Assembly (NCBI GenBank): GCA_028753945.1 | Contig: JAPNXP010000001.1 | Location: 8,670,501 to 8,734,500 of the forward strand | Length of the DNA stretch: 64,000 nt | Reading direction: 5' to 3' | DNA from: Hexactinellida sp. DTS-2022 | Taxonomy: Eukaryota; Porifera; Hexactinellida | Part shown: one piece after another, positions 35,937 through 48,405 of the stretch | Layout: every line of letters starts with the position of its first letter | How positions within the stretch are numbered: the stretch's first letter is position 1 | Notes under the pieces: model-generated | Told to the model about the DNA's origin: nothing | Seen by the model: the letters and a program-made list of their open reading frames with translations, nothing else | Databases searched by the model: none | Translations under genes and position numbers: made by a program

Positions 35937-37397
35937 GAGCTACTAATTTCCCCTCTAGATAATTTACAGTAACTCTCCTTAGTAATATAATCTCTTATAA
36001 TAATGCTCATCGTGTACTGTTGTCATGCTTGTCCCTGACAGGTGTGGAGTAGCTCTAATCAATTACAAACAGCATATAGATGTTATAGCTCTTGAGTCAA
36101 GTCATGCTAATTAATCCTACATTAGAAAAACTGTTATGATTTGTTATCTTTCCTTGTAAGCTTTGGTTTGGACTTTCTGAGTCCTATTAGTGGTTTGTGG
36201 GAAGTTAATTGCAAGATTTGCCAACTTATATGAAGTTAAATTTACTACAGTTTACTACTTTAATTATTAGAAACACCAGGTGACATCGAAATCTGTTCGC
36301 CTTTTCTTAAATTGGTATTAACTGGTGTCAAAATTATTATTAAAGATGCTCTATAGGGGAACGCAATATGTAGTATGGTCTGGAATATCGTATTAAGTTG
36401 AGTCCAGGATTTAGTCAGGCGCGGAAATTTATTTAGAGGCGCTTAGTTCTAAACCTGGATGAAATTTAGTTGATCATTACTCATTAATATTAACTAGTGT
36501 GCTTCGCTTGCTAGGAGAATAATAATGAGAAACATGATGGCGTAATGACTCGAGAATGAGTAAACACAATTATAATATGGTGTGGCCAACATGTCCGCAT
36601 CATTAGTTGTATCAATTTATCGTACGATTATCCCTTAGGCATTTGAAAATTATAATTCGAGCATGGCTTTGTTCGAGATAAAGGGCATTCGATAAAACAC
36701 AGATTAATTATGTTTTATTAGCATAGAAAACCGACTCATTAACTATCTCGGTTCAGTTGTGGTAGCATTTAAGAAAATTGTCATCCAAACTCTCATCAAG
36801 AGCTAAGGGAATGCTATGGCGTGGCACTGGCAAGATGCTCATCTGTCGGATGCTTTACTAATGTTACTGTACAAAGGTTCCTAACCTGAAGCTAATTCGT
36901 GTTGTTGATCCAATGATATGCTTCCTATTCCTTTGTAGATTTATTCCTATACTCACTTCTAAGAAACGAATCCCGTGGCAATATGGGAAAGACATCTTCA
37001 TAGAAACCAATTAAAAATGTGATATTTCCATAGCATTATCATTGGGCAATGACATGAACATTAGATTATTATTACGAAGCACTGTTATGGGGTTTTGCAT
37101 TGCACGAATAACCATCTGAAGTGCTATTTCTTCATCACTAATTAGAACTTCATCCACTTCAATAGAAATAATGAGTGATATGTATGATCATAATAAGTTA
37201 AATTGGTTAACATTGACAATTATAATTACTATCAGTAATTAAGTGCACTTTTGAACATATAGTTTATCTGTCCCAGCTATTCAATAATGATACGATATCA
37301 ACAAGTTATTGTATTCGAATTGAACTTCCAATCTACGAATCTATAATATGCTATAGTTTAATATTATAATTTCTAACTAATAGTGACGAGTAGATTA
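35937..37397. other. Convergent intergenic region between PRRC2 and ORC3
   Basis: The PRRC2 and ORC3 3' ends face each other here. AT-rich, no exon or clear repeat recognised. Confidence 0.5.
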
Positions 37398-39260
37398 TTA
37401 AGAAAATAGACCGTGTGTCAACTTCTGCACATGATCTATCTTCCTCTTGTCCGGCTTTATAATTCCCAAGAACTCGAGCTCTGCTACTGCTGAGAAGAAT
37501 CTGGCTTGTATCAGTTCACTGCCATCGCCCTCACTGCAGAATTGAAAAGATTGGAACCAGTCGTATAAGTTTAAAAATTTCCCACCCTCAGTCATTAGCC
37601 TGTACACTGTACATATAGGAGGCCTATTAGCTATGCTTCCTGTGTCACTCTTTGTTCTAGAAAGGTCGTCATGAACAGAGTTCAGTATTGACGGATCTAC
37701 CAGCTTACTCATGTCCTCCGGGAGATCACAGAATGCTAGGTGGGCCAGAGGGTGTTTCACTGGATTCCTCGGGAGGAAATACTCTGTTATTAGTCTCTTG
37801 AGAGCCAGCACTACTTCCGAGTTGAGGCTCATCCGAAAATCATCTTCAATTGATTCCAAATTATCTCTGATACTACTCAATTCCTGTATAGTTCCTTCTA
37901 AAGACGCTTTCTCTTTCTCAGTCTCTATTCTCTCCATCGTCTTATTCAATTCTTTCAGGCAAGCCCTGAGACAGTCCGTTAACAGTTGTTGTTTTAAAGT
38001 GGAACCGAGGTACTTCAATGTTCCCTGAAAATTCTCGTCCGCAATCAAATCGCCTTTTAGTAGGAGAATGTAGATAGAATGATAATCTTTGGCAAATAGC
38101 TGAACTTCCTTTCCCATAACTTGCAATACTTCATAAAAAGAAGCCGCCAACCCGACAGCTAACTCGTACCAATCAAATAGCTGTTGTACTTGGGAAGTTG
38201 TTCGTGTAACCTTGTTTGCAACCTTTCGTTTTACACTCCCTTTCCCAGCTTCTTTGTTTGGTATCTGCGCTATTATTTGTATCAAGTAAGTCCTGTCCGT
38301 GCACATAGAATCTAGATCAATATTCCGAGAGAATGTATCTTCCAAGAAGCCCCTAGTTTTCATATGGTAGTACAGTGCTACTCTCGTGTTATGACAGAAC
38401 TGGCTAATAGACATGTTATACATTGAGAAGTGATTGAGTAACCAAGCAATGAGATTTGGCGCGAGCATGAATGGGATTGACGGACTAATTATCAGATCTT
38501 TCATGATCTGGTTGATGAGATGGTGAGAGGACGATATCTCGAATACCTTGATGTCGAGAAGACTGGAAGCGTTCCATGTAAGTTTTTCGTGTAGAGCATT
38601 TATGAAGATGGCTATGTTCACCACAATCAAAATTGGAAATTCGTTAACGTATTCATTGAGGCACAGTAATACGTGATTTACCACTTTCTCAGACATTGCC
38701 TCGAATTCTTCAAATACAAGAATCAGAGTGAGACTTGAACGGGCAGTACCATCTCCTGCAGGATTTAGTAGCTCTTTCAATTTACCAGGAGTGTGTTTGC
38801 TTATATCAATATCGGCAGAATTTATATTTAGTTTATCATACAGGGTTGTGAATATATGCTTCCAGCAAGCCTTGAGGTTAGGACAGTTCCGTGAGTTGAG
38901 TATTATAGTTGCTTTGGACAGCTGACTAGCCAATGACTCGTGCAGCTGTTCGTACATGAACTTATGGTCAGCCTTGCTTATGCCGGATATAATAGCAACA
39001 GTGGGAATGCTAGGAAATATCCTAAAGGGTCTAGTTTGCATCTTACCGAGGCTCAGTGTCAAATGGTGACAAATACGATCTGACATTTCTGAGTAGCTCA
39101 CTTTGGCTATTTTACTTATCTTTTCCTCCAGGGTCTCGAAGTAGAATTGAAAATAGTTATGTTTCCCATGAATGGGTGGCTGTCTCTTGTTGATCTTATC
39201 CTTGGAAGAAATAGAATTAGGTTTGAAGAGGAAATGCCCATCTGTCAAGGAAGTTGTCAT
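37398..39260 (-). CDS. ORC3: Origin recognition complex subunit 3
   Basis: One uninterrupted frame of 620 residues (human 711). The C-terminus is diagnostic: TVYRLMTEGGKFLNLYDW, then IQARFFSAVAELEFLGIIKP and KIDHVQKLTHG. Human ORC3 has [37 protein letters not shown] and DHVARLTWG. The N-terminal half has the ORC3 AAA+-like lobe (IPTVAIISGISKADHKFMYEQL; LILVFEEFEAMSEKVVNHVL; NEFPILIVVNIA). A Walker A motif is absent, as expected for this subunit. ORC3 is a core member of the ORC1-5 ring that loads MCM helicase on origins in the nucleus. The rc sequence TTCATACTTTTAG just upstream of the ATG looks like a splice acceptor. It is downstream of, and on the same strand as, the transporter gene. Confidence 0.95.
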   Translation of the reverse strand: MTTSLTDGHFLFKPNSISSKDKINKRQPPIHGKHNYFQFYFETLEEKISKIAKVSYSEMSDRICHHLTLSLGKMQTRPFRIFPSIPTVAIISGISKADHKFMYEQLHESLASQLSKATIILNSRNCPNLKACWKHIFTTLYDKLNINSADIDISKHTPGKLKELLNPAGDGTARSSLTLILVFEEFEAMSEKVVNHVLLCLNEYVNEFPILIVVNIAIFINALHEKLTWNASSLLDIKVFEISSSHHLINQIMKDLIISPSIPFMLAPNLIAWLLNHFSMYNMSISQFCHNTRVALYYHMKTRGFLEDTFSRNIDLDSMCTDRTYLIQIIAQIPNKEAGKGSVKRKVANKVTRTTSQVQQLFDWYELAVGLAASFYEVLQVMGKEVQLFAKDYHSIYILLLKGDLIADENFQGTLKYLGSTLKQQLLTDCLRACLKELNKTMERIETEKEKASLEGTIQELSSIRDNLESIEDDFRMSLNSEVVLALKRLITEYFLPRNPVKHPLAHLAFCDLPEDMSKLVDPSILNSVHDDLSRTKSDTGSIANRPPICTVYRLMTEGGKFLNLYDWFQSFQFCSEGDGSELIQARFFSAVAELEFLGIIKPDKRKIDHVQKLTHGLFS

Positions 39261-40326
39261 TTCCTCAAGTAAATAAAACTCTAAAAGTATGAATGATGTT
39301 TTAGTAGGTTTTATAAGTATGAAATTAATAATTTATTACACGCACGTAGTTGTTATTGTGATGTATAATTATTTATCTGAATTATATAATTTCGCGGTCA
39401 CTCTCTAACCCCATGTTTTTAAAAAATAAACAATATACGTACCTATATACGTACATACATACAGCCACACATGCTTTTGAAGTTTAAATCACACCCGGAT
39501 GATGGTTGTCAAGTCACCCACACAAATGTCTCATTGAATTTGACACTATCATACTATCATATATTTTCTAGGGTTAATACAAATTTCCGATTATTACGTA
39601 CACTATTACAGTCCCCTTCAAAGCCTTTTCAATACAAATGACATCGGTGAATACTAATTTCGGATGAGACACAGTTTGACGGTCCCTTGGTGCATATATT
39701 TACGAGGTTCTACTATTTATACATATTACTTGAAAAGTTCCATTTTTTAAAATATGAGGATGGCGGGCGGGCTTTTTATTTTATTTTTCACTACAGTCAG
39801 GTCTGTTTTAGCGATTTTTTCGAACTTACTATGAACAACTTGAAAAACTTAATATTATGAAGTATGAACCCAATTTATTTTAAGTATAAATCCTAATTGC
39901 ATTATCCAACACAAATTTGAGAAATTTTTCAATCGTTTTAAATTAATATAATCTAATATTGAGATTGATTAACATTAGGGTTCTGTACTAAATGGGATAC
40001 TGTCTCGACTCCATGCAATACGTATCAAATACAGTTTGTGGAACGGTCACATTACTTTAACTAGCCTAGACCTCCCTGGAGTCTGGACCCATGATACTGT
40101 AGTATAATAAATATTTGACACTGTGAATTAGTTAGTACTTCATTTTAATTAAAATATAAATAATTTACATACAGCATAAATATTCTATAAAATATAAAAC
40201 AAAGCAAACACTCTTAATTATTTGTTTTATAAATTCAAATGAAATATTGAAAGGACTGCCATGTCGACTTGACTTCCCTATGCAAACCAAAACCTTTATT
40301 TGATACTTGGGTGACATGTAAGCTAA
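39261..40326. other. Intergenic between ORC3 and the transporter; nothing recognised
   Basis: About 1 kb of AT-rich DNA with no exon or clear repeat. Confidence 0.5.
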
Positions 40327-43180
40327 TTATAGATTTGCTAATACCCACACAAGAGGTAGACCAGTGAATAGAACAACGATTGTGGAGACAAATCCGAACT
40401 TCAGGTAAGACACAAACCCAAGTGTGTAGTCAATCGTCTGCTTTGCCTTTTCAGCCACGATTATGTTTGCAACACTTCCAATTAATGTGAAGTTGCCAGC
40501 GATAGTTGAGATCCATGCCAGCATGAGGCCCGCTCCAGTTGTAGTGCATCCCTCGAGGCAGTTTACGTAGTCCACCAGCAGAATGACTAGGGGCACGTTG
40601 CTAATCAGGTTGGAACCGATTATTACGTAGGTTGTGAAGACGAGTACGCCCTGGATACTTCCCATGTATACGTAATCGTGCAGCAGATCATACAGCTTTC
40701 TTGGTATCCCGGTACGTTTGAACCCATCTAGCCAAATGAATAGGCCACAGAAGAGCATGAGCACTCCCCAATCTGCGTGGTTAATGGCATCAATGGTGTT
40801 CCTCTTGTTGACAACTCCATCGTACATAAGCAGTACTGTTGCACAGCCCATGGGCACCAGACCCAAATCAAAGTACACAACGCTAGGTGGGATACACAGG
40901 AGCACTACACATATAAAGATCATTAGGAGGATGAGAACGCAGAAGGGCTTGGAGTATGAAGAAACGTAGTAGCATTTCCTATAGGAAAACGAATTAAATA
41001 TATATAATATTGGTATTATTTTTCCTAACAACGCTTCTCGCCTACAGCAATGCAAATTGTTACGTAATATGGCCTCAATAATTCAAATTACACAAACTAG
41101 TAATTCATAATTGTAATCATGCTAGTTCTTTTACATGTGGCCTCTATTTCTTGCATTTTCAATAGTGAAATTAAAGAATCCCTAACTATAATTAAATACG
41201 ATTGACATACAACCGAATATTAATTAGGTTATTTATTTGCATTGGAACTTCTGAATAAAGGACATAAGATACATTGGAGCAAACCACCTTGATTTTGAAA
41301 CGAGTCTAATTGTGCAATATCATGCACATTGGTAGTTCGTATTCGTATGTACTCTATCTCTATAAACAATTTTTTGATTATTTTGTATTTTACTGAATAT
41401 GAATTTTGTAGATGTATAGACAACTCGAGTCATAATGTCTAATTTAATATTTATCTCTAATTAATGAACACTATGTCCTATGTCACTTTGTATACTTCTA
41501 TTGAGCAAACATTTGTATTCCTTCTATATTTTCATTAATATATACATTCTTGTCATAAGTAGAAGACCTGGAGTGTAGTTTGCACATCTGGCCGATGTTT
41601 TCAACTAGTATTGTAGATATGTATTGAGTTTTACTTTACATGTAGGTTGTATTTTCTTTGGTGCCACCTGTAGTAACATTCCTAGACTTAGTTTATTCCA
41701 TTAATGGAATCAATTGCATATAGAACTAAACCATAAAATTGGAATTGTACCATCTGGTGAATACTGATAGCCCTTACTGGGAAAACACATAATCGTCCAT
41801 GAAATGATTTTATCAATAATTTTTGTACGAAATCCTAATTAATTAAAATTGACACTATGACACTAATGCACTACTATTCTTTTAATTAATTGGCTTTGAT
41901 ATCAAAGTTTATGAACTGATGCCATTAATACTTGTTCGGCATTAATTCAATCAAAAAGTATAATGGCACAATGATAATTGGTCTACACAACAAGTTAAAT
42001 ACGGGAAAACACTAATGCCATCGATTAAATATTTAATTAATTCATGAACTTAACATGAAGTTTTCTACTTAATGTAATTCTCTACACAAAATTATTAATT
42101 GCTTTTCAACCCTCTTAAGTTTTCTCAGGGCAAATTTAAAAATATTTGAATAGATTAAACCCAAACCTATGCTGGAATTATTAATTATGTAAGTAATAAA
42201 CCAACTTACTTGCATGGTGCGAATCCAGCTGAAGGAATGTTGATCCTTTCGGGGTGTTCGGGATCATAGACAATCATCCACGACTGTTCCAAGTTCTTTG
42301 GCCTTTTGTATCCGATCTCGCTTTTCACCAGGTCTTGTGATGAGTTGTAGCGTACCTTGATGAGTGGGTCGATTTCGTTGCAGTTATTGACATGGTTGTT
42401 GAGGCTGGCTGAGCTCCTGAACGAGTCATGATCCACGATGTTTCCATTGGAAAGTTTTGAGTCGACAGTATCTTTAGGTTTAGTATTTCTCAAATAGAAG
42501 AGGAAGCAATACAGGTAGAGGAGACCCACGTTCAAGAAGTAACCGATCACGGCGGCGGGAAGAAGGGCCCTGAAAGTCGTAGCCAGGTTGATGTTCAGCA
42601 CTGAAGCTATGTATGCATTCTGAGGATTACCCATAATGGTAGCTGCACTCCCAATGTTGGCTGAAGTTGCTATCCCGAGTAAGAGCGGTAGGTACTCCTT
42701 GGGACTTCTGCGCTGTTTCTGATGTTCAATGAGTACGATAGGCGTCAGCATGACACAAGCGGCATCGTTGGTAATCACAGAAGAAAGGAGAGCCGAAATC
42801 AAGCATATTACCCAGAGTATAGCGTAGAAGGAGCGCTTTGCGTTTATAATCCTTTCTAGAATTAAAGACATCAAACCTTCTCGCTCTAAGTACTGTGCAA
42901 ACAACATCATGCCTAGCAAGAGACAAAGCGTTTGGAGATTGTCCTGTTCTCCCAAGATCTCATAGACGTTAACTTGAGTCAGTACCATAGTGATTACCAT
43001 CCCCATAGACCCCACCCATACAGCAGTTACTCTTCCTATTGGGAAACATTTGAACTCCATCACCAGAAATGGCCACACGATGAGGTACACTGCTGTTCCC
43101 ATCCCAAGAACTAGCGGGGGAGCAAGTTGTGTTGCGTTGACGCATTGGTTGATTTCTGTTGCATTTATATAATAATCCAT
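40327..43180 (-). CDS. Ion-transporter superfamily permease with GNPQN motif (ArsB/Lsi2-like)
   Basis: Two exons on the minus strand, 43180-42210 and 40978-40327 (phase 2 join, donor AA|GTAAGT, acceptor TATAG), give 540 residues with about 11 hydrophobic helices. The first half carries SSVITNDAACVMLTPIVL and then GIATSANIGSAATIMGNPQN. This is the first re-entrant loop of the ArsB/NhaD/citrate (IT) superfamily, in the GNPQN form seen in plant silicic acid exporter Lsi2 and bacterial YbiR. OCA2/P-type animal members have G-T-PPN instead. The second half has the matching YVIIGSNLISNVPLVILL and AWISTIAGNFTLIGSVANII loops. A hydrophilic loop of about 90 residues separates the halves. Substrate is not provable: silicic acid, arsenite or another anion. 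The 1231 bp intron is featureless. Confidence 0.8.
40979..42209. other. Intron of the GNPQN transporter
   Basis: AT-rich, with no nested gene or clear repeat seen. Confidence 0.7.
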
Positions 43181-43757
43181 CGCTAAATGCTTATTTTGGA
43201 TTAGCGAAATAAGCGATTTTTTAAATTAGAGTTGATAGTACTTCAGTTCTGAGTTAAATTGACGAGGTTATTTCTCTCAATTTGAATCTAGAATACTATT
43301 GATTGTTTGAAAGCTACGACAACAAACATATATAGCATTCGAGGATATGCTATCAATAGCTTAAGCCATAAAATGAGTCACTGTTTTGGCTGCTGAACAG
43401 GTTTCATAAATGAGCTTTATGAACTAAGCTATTATAGATACTCCGAAACAATTGTTGGCAGCTGGAGGTAAATAATCAAGATTATACTTGTAGAAATGAG
43501 GAATATATTTTATCGATTAAGAATAATAGTATCAGTATAATAGTAAATTTTTTGGCTTGCAATTTTTTGTCTTGGAAAATTCCAAAAAACTCCGTTTAGA
43601 AAAAAATCCAAATCTAGTCAACTTTTACTGACACTCAAATTTAAAATTAGATCTTTCCGAATCTACTCAAGTTTTACAAAATAATTGCAATTCTGTAAGA
43701 ATTCCAAATCTACTCAACTTTCAATATATTCACATCTACTCAAGTTTTAATAAATAT

Positions 43758-44535
43758 TAGGGCTGAAACGAATATTCGAAATGCAACGAACGAACCTTTT
43801 TCTAAACGAACGAATATTCGAATCTTAGTTCGTCTTGATGAGTGAGCATTAAGTTTTAAAAAATACTTTAAAAATAGTTTTTTTGTTAATGTTACAATGT
43901 TTAATTAAAATCCAGGGTTGCCAATCCAATCCAATCGAGAGAACTTATCGATTATCGATTGGATTGCCCAAAGTCTTCATCGATTGGATAATTATCGACG
44001 AATTTTTATCGATTATCGATTTTCCCCCGATTTTTTCGATTTCGCGAGTAAAGGCGATAATTTATAATAATTTATACACAATCGATGGATAATCAATGCA
44101 TAATCGATAGAAAATCGATAAATAATTGATAGAAAATCGATAAATAATCGGTAGAAAATCGATTAATACTCGATGATTTTTATCGATTATTGATTGGATT
44201 GGATTGTCAGATCATATCATCGATTGGATTGGTTATCGATATCGATTGCCAATATTTACATCGATTGGATTGGATTATCGATTGGATTGGATTGGATTGG
44301 CAACCCTGGTTTAATCATAGTTACAAAGTGGATTAGACACAAGTTAGCTATTAATCAGCTAGTAACTGCTAGTTTAGTTAGGAATTATATTTAGGATCTC
44401 TCCAATTTAAACAAGTCATGTTGTCCAAAAGTAGTCAACGAATATCCCTTTCAGGCTAATATTTGTTCAAACGAATATTCGTTCAATCATTTCAAACGAT
44501 TATTCGAATATTCGGTATTATTCGTTTCAGCCCTA
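43758..44535. mobile_element. hAT-like MITE with perfect 8 bp target duplication, carrying a nested MITE
   Basis: TAGGGCTGAAACGAATATTC at the left and ATTCGTTTCAGCCCTA at the right are inverted repeats. ATAAATAT flanks both ends (43750-43757 and 44536-44543). The element is split by the CAGGGTTG element at 43913-44308. Confidence 0.85.
43913..44308. mobile_element. hAT-like MITE of the CAGGGTTGCCAATCC family, nested
   Basis: CAGGGTTGCCAATCCAATCC and GGATTGGCAACCCTG are the ends. The inside is made of ATCGATT and GATTGGATT units. It is a longer relative of 9954-10068. The flanking octamers (TTAAAATC, GTTTAATC) are only similar. Confidence 0.8.
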
Positions 44536-44592
44536 ATAAATATTTGTGGTTGGAACTTGGAACACCATGCTAGTAAATACAATTTGAGTATA

Positions 44593-44773
44593 CAGTAGAT
44601 GACGGATATATGCACACCGGTTATAAGAACACTATATGGGATATATATAAGATCACTATGTTGGAACGGTTGCCATATACCCTATAATATAATTTATGTC
44701 GGTTATAAGAATATGCCGGTTATAAGCACATCAAGTGCAATTCCCGACGATATGCTTATAACCGCATCCACTG
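44593..44773. mobile_element. Tc1/mariner-type MITE (GGTTATAAGCA family), copy 1
   Basis: CAGTAGATGACGGATATATG to ACCGCATCCACTG, flanked by TA. The family has repeated CGGTTATAAGNAC blocks and recurs at 51822-51994 (inverted) and 52353-52519. Confidence 0.85.
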
Positions 44774-46482
44774 TATTTAGAATAATCCAATAAAACTTGA
44801 GTATATTCGAAAACTTGAGTCTATTTACAAATTAGTTGAGTATCGTTTAGTATATTTTGAAATTTTGAAATTGTGGAATTTTGTCATTTTATTTTCCTAT
44901 CTTCGTTAATTGCAATTGATATATCTGTTTAATTAACAATTTTGTATTAATACGACTCATAATTATAACTAACAAATATCACACTAATCGTATTATGATC
45001 CGTATACTATATATCATTTGACGATTAAATATAAAACTGATGGGGAACTCAACTCGAAATTGGTTAAGAACCTTGTAGTTAGGCTAGCTGTATGAACTAT
45101 ATCTTCTCGTAAATAATTTATTTACTCGTTAATGATGATATTTGAATAATTTCGGCTTCAATTCCTCAAAGCTATTTCTATTCTACTTCGTCTTGTTTTC
45201 TTGCCTGGCCGTCCCTTCTGTTTACATTATGGTTTCAACAGAATCTCTATCCAATAAGCAATCTTTCCGACATAACCTAAACTTTTTAAGGCTTACACAT
45301 CTGTTCTAAGATTGATTTCGATCTGACAATATACAACATATTTTACAGTGCTTGATAACATGTTTATAATCCGAATAAGTGGTGCTTAGTACAGTCAAGA
45401 TGTTTCGCATGTGTTCTTTCTACACATAACATATGTTCGAAAAATAATGATGGCTATAACAGTCTCTGATGTAATAATCTAATGGATTTTATTTTGTTTT
45501 TAATACGTATTAACGGAAATATATAATAGAACTCGGACCGAATAACCGAATGAATAGTGTATAGAAATACATACGAATCAAGGTTGAAACCGAATACTGA
45601 TATATTTGGTTGAACCGAATATTTTTGCCGAATAGTTGATATTTGGTTGCCAACCTGATATATATCACTATTGGGTATTCGGTCTCGCAACCGAATATTA
45701 TCAGTCTTCGTATTCGGGACATAAATACAAATTGGCGCAATAACTAACAGCTCTTCTGAATACTACAGAGATTAACGTACAAATTATACTGTAACAATAG
45801 CGAAATACTATGTTCTATTATTGTTGTTCAAAACAAAATCAACTATTACCAATTACTATTGGTATAGAAATATATCAGTAATCGGTCAAAACCTTACTAA
45901 CAATATTTGGGTGAATAGAACTCGAAATTATGTTTAGTAAGCTCTGGATATAATTTAATTTATTAACTTCTAGTTAACACTAAGGCCACGTATAATATAT
46001 TACTTGTTTATCATCCCCGCCTGTCCCAATTTCTAACCTCCGTCCGGACAATATATCTATACTATTAAATCTCGATTGTTGTGTGTGTGTGTGTGTGTGT
46101 GTTTGTCCGGATTGTATTAAAGTGATGGGGGAATAGAAACGAAATTGATATATGAAATATAAACTAACTGTCAAATGTTATAATTTGTAAACAAATGTCA
46201 TAAGGGGTAAACAAGTATGTTGATTTCGAATTTCGCATTTACAAATTTATAATATGAATATTTATTGTTGTTGTTTTCACAAAATAGGTAAACAAATTAA
46301 TGAAATTCAAAATCAACCTAGAAGTTTGCTTTCAACGGGTATTAATGGTAAGCAAGTATGCTGAACACGAATTTCGCGTTTTTAAATTTATAATATTAAT
46401 ATTTGTTGTTGTTGTTTACAAAAATAGGTAAACAAATTGATGAAATTAAAAATAAACCTAGAAGTTAGCTTTCACCGGGTAT

Positions 46483-46915
46483 CAGGGTTGTTTGATTTAA
46501 ATCAAGTGATTTAAATCATTGATTTAAATCATGATTTAAATCAATGATTTTTATTAATAAAAATCATGATTTAAATCAAAAATCTGATTTTAATCAAAGA
46601 AGTCTGATTTAAATCAAAAAGTCGGACTTTTTTGATTTAAATCAAGACTTTTTTGATTTAAATCAGATTTTTTATGTCTATTGTTTTTTGCGAAAAGAAA
46701 AGAAATACATTGATAATGAGTCAAATTACATTGATAATGAGTCACTAACAATGTAATTAATCTATTAGCCAAAGAATATACGCCAGTGTGATATAGATTG
46801 CAAAAAAAAACAATTAAAATCAAAATTCTGATTTAAATCAAAAAAATCTGATTTAAATCAAAAAAATCGGATTTTTTTGATTTTTTTAAAAAAATCATGA
46901 TTTTTATCAACCCTG
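46483..46915. mobile_element. hAT-like MITE (GATTTAAATCA family), copy 1
   Basis: It starts CAGGGTTGTTTGATTTAAAT and ends TTTTTATCAACCCTG. The interior is mostly the palindrome GATTTAAATC. The target duplication CCGGGTAT is perfect and falls inside the satellite unit. Confidence 0.92.
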
Positions 46916-47063
46916 CCGGGTATTATAGGTAAACAAGTATGCTGATCACGAATTTCGCGTTTTTAAATTTATAATATTAATATTTGTTGTTGTTGTTTAC
47001 AAAAATAGGTAAACAAATTGATGAAATTAAAAATAAACCTAGAAGTTAGCTTTCACCGGGTAT

Positions 47064-47496
47064 CAGGGTTGTTTGATTTAAATCAAGTGATTTAAATCAT
47101 TGATTTAAATCATGATTTAAATCAATGATTTTTATTAATAAAAATCATGATTTAAATCAAAAATCTGATTTTAATCAAAGAAGTCTGATTTAAATCAAAA
47201 AGTCGGACTTTTTTGATTTAAATCAAGACTTTTTTGATTTAAATCAGATTTTTTATGTCTATTGTTTTTTGCGAAAAGAAAAGAAATACATTGATAATGA
47301 GTCAAATTACATTGATAATGAGTCACTAACAATGTAATTAATCTATTAGCCAAAGAATATACGCCAGTGTGATATAGATTGCAAAAAAAAACAATTAAAA
47401 TCAAAATTCTGATTTAAATCAAAAAAATCTGATTTAAATCAAAAAAATCGGATTTTTTTGATTTTTTTAAAAAAATCATGATTTTTATCAACCCTG
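47064..47496. mobile_element. hAT-like MITE (GATTTAAATCA family), copy 2
   Basis: The same 433 bp as copy 1, 581 bp downstream, with the same CCGGGTAT flanks. It is part of a 581 bp tandem duplication, not a second insertion. Confidence 0.92.
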
Positions 47497-48209
47497 CCGG
47501 GTATTATAGGTAAACAAGTATGCTGATCACGAATTTCGCGTTTTTAAATTTATAATATTAATATTTGTTGTTGTTGTTTACAAAAATAGGTAAACAAATT
47601 GATGAAATTAAAAATAAACCTAGAAGTTAGCTTTCACCGGGTATTATAGGTAAACAAGTATGCTGATCACGAATTTCGCATTTACAAATTTATAATATGA
47701 ATATTTATTGTTGTTGTTTACACAAAATAGGTAAACAAATTAATGAAATTCAAAATCAACATAGAAGTTTGCTTTCAACGGGTATTAATGGTAAGCAAGT
47801 ATGCTGAACACGAATTTCGCGTTTTTAAATTTATAATATTAATATTTGTTGTTGTTGTTTACACAAATAGGTAAACAAATTGATGAAATTTAAAATCAAC
47901 CTAGAAGTTAGCTTTCACCGGGTATTATTGTGAAACAAGTATGCTGATCACGAATTTCGCGTTTATATAAATTTATAATATGAATATTTATTGTTGTTGT
48001 TTACACTAAAAGGTATTTTAATGAAAATTCAAAATGAACCTAGAAGTTTGCTTTCAACGGGTATTATAGGTAAACAAGTATGCTGAACCCGAATTTCGCA
48101 TTTATAAATTTAGAATATGAAAAGCAAGTTAAAAAAATGGAAATCATATAAGGGTCTATATAACGTCCCTTTCTACCATTTTCCATGGCAGAAAGGGTGA
48201 AGAGTAAGG

Positions 48210-48405
48210 CCCCATAGCGGCCGTTAACTTGAGGTGCGTAGCACCGATCTGTCGCAAAGCGACCGAGACCGAAGGGCTCGTATTATTTATATTTGGGAAC
48301 ATAATGATTAAATAAACAATTTCATATGTTACGAGCCCTTCGGTCTCGGTCGCTATTCGACGGATCGGTGCTACGCACCTCAACTTAACAGCCGCCCTAC
48401 GGCCT
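48210..48405. repeat. Central palindrome of the 46055-48758 element
   Basis: The arms carry CGGCCGTTAACTTGAGGTGC, GTAGCACCGATC and CGACCGAGACCGAAGGGCTC, with the complements on the right side. The same CGAGCCCTTCGGTCT module appears at 24769, 25491 and 26111. Confidence 0.85.

Noticed and set aside
46614-46823. 69-codon frame occurring twice (also 47195-47404)
   Set aside because: Both lie inside identical copies of the GATTTAAATCA MITE; the identity comes from the tandem duplication, not from a conserved protein.
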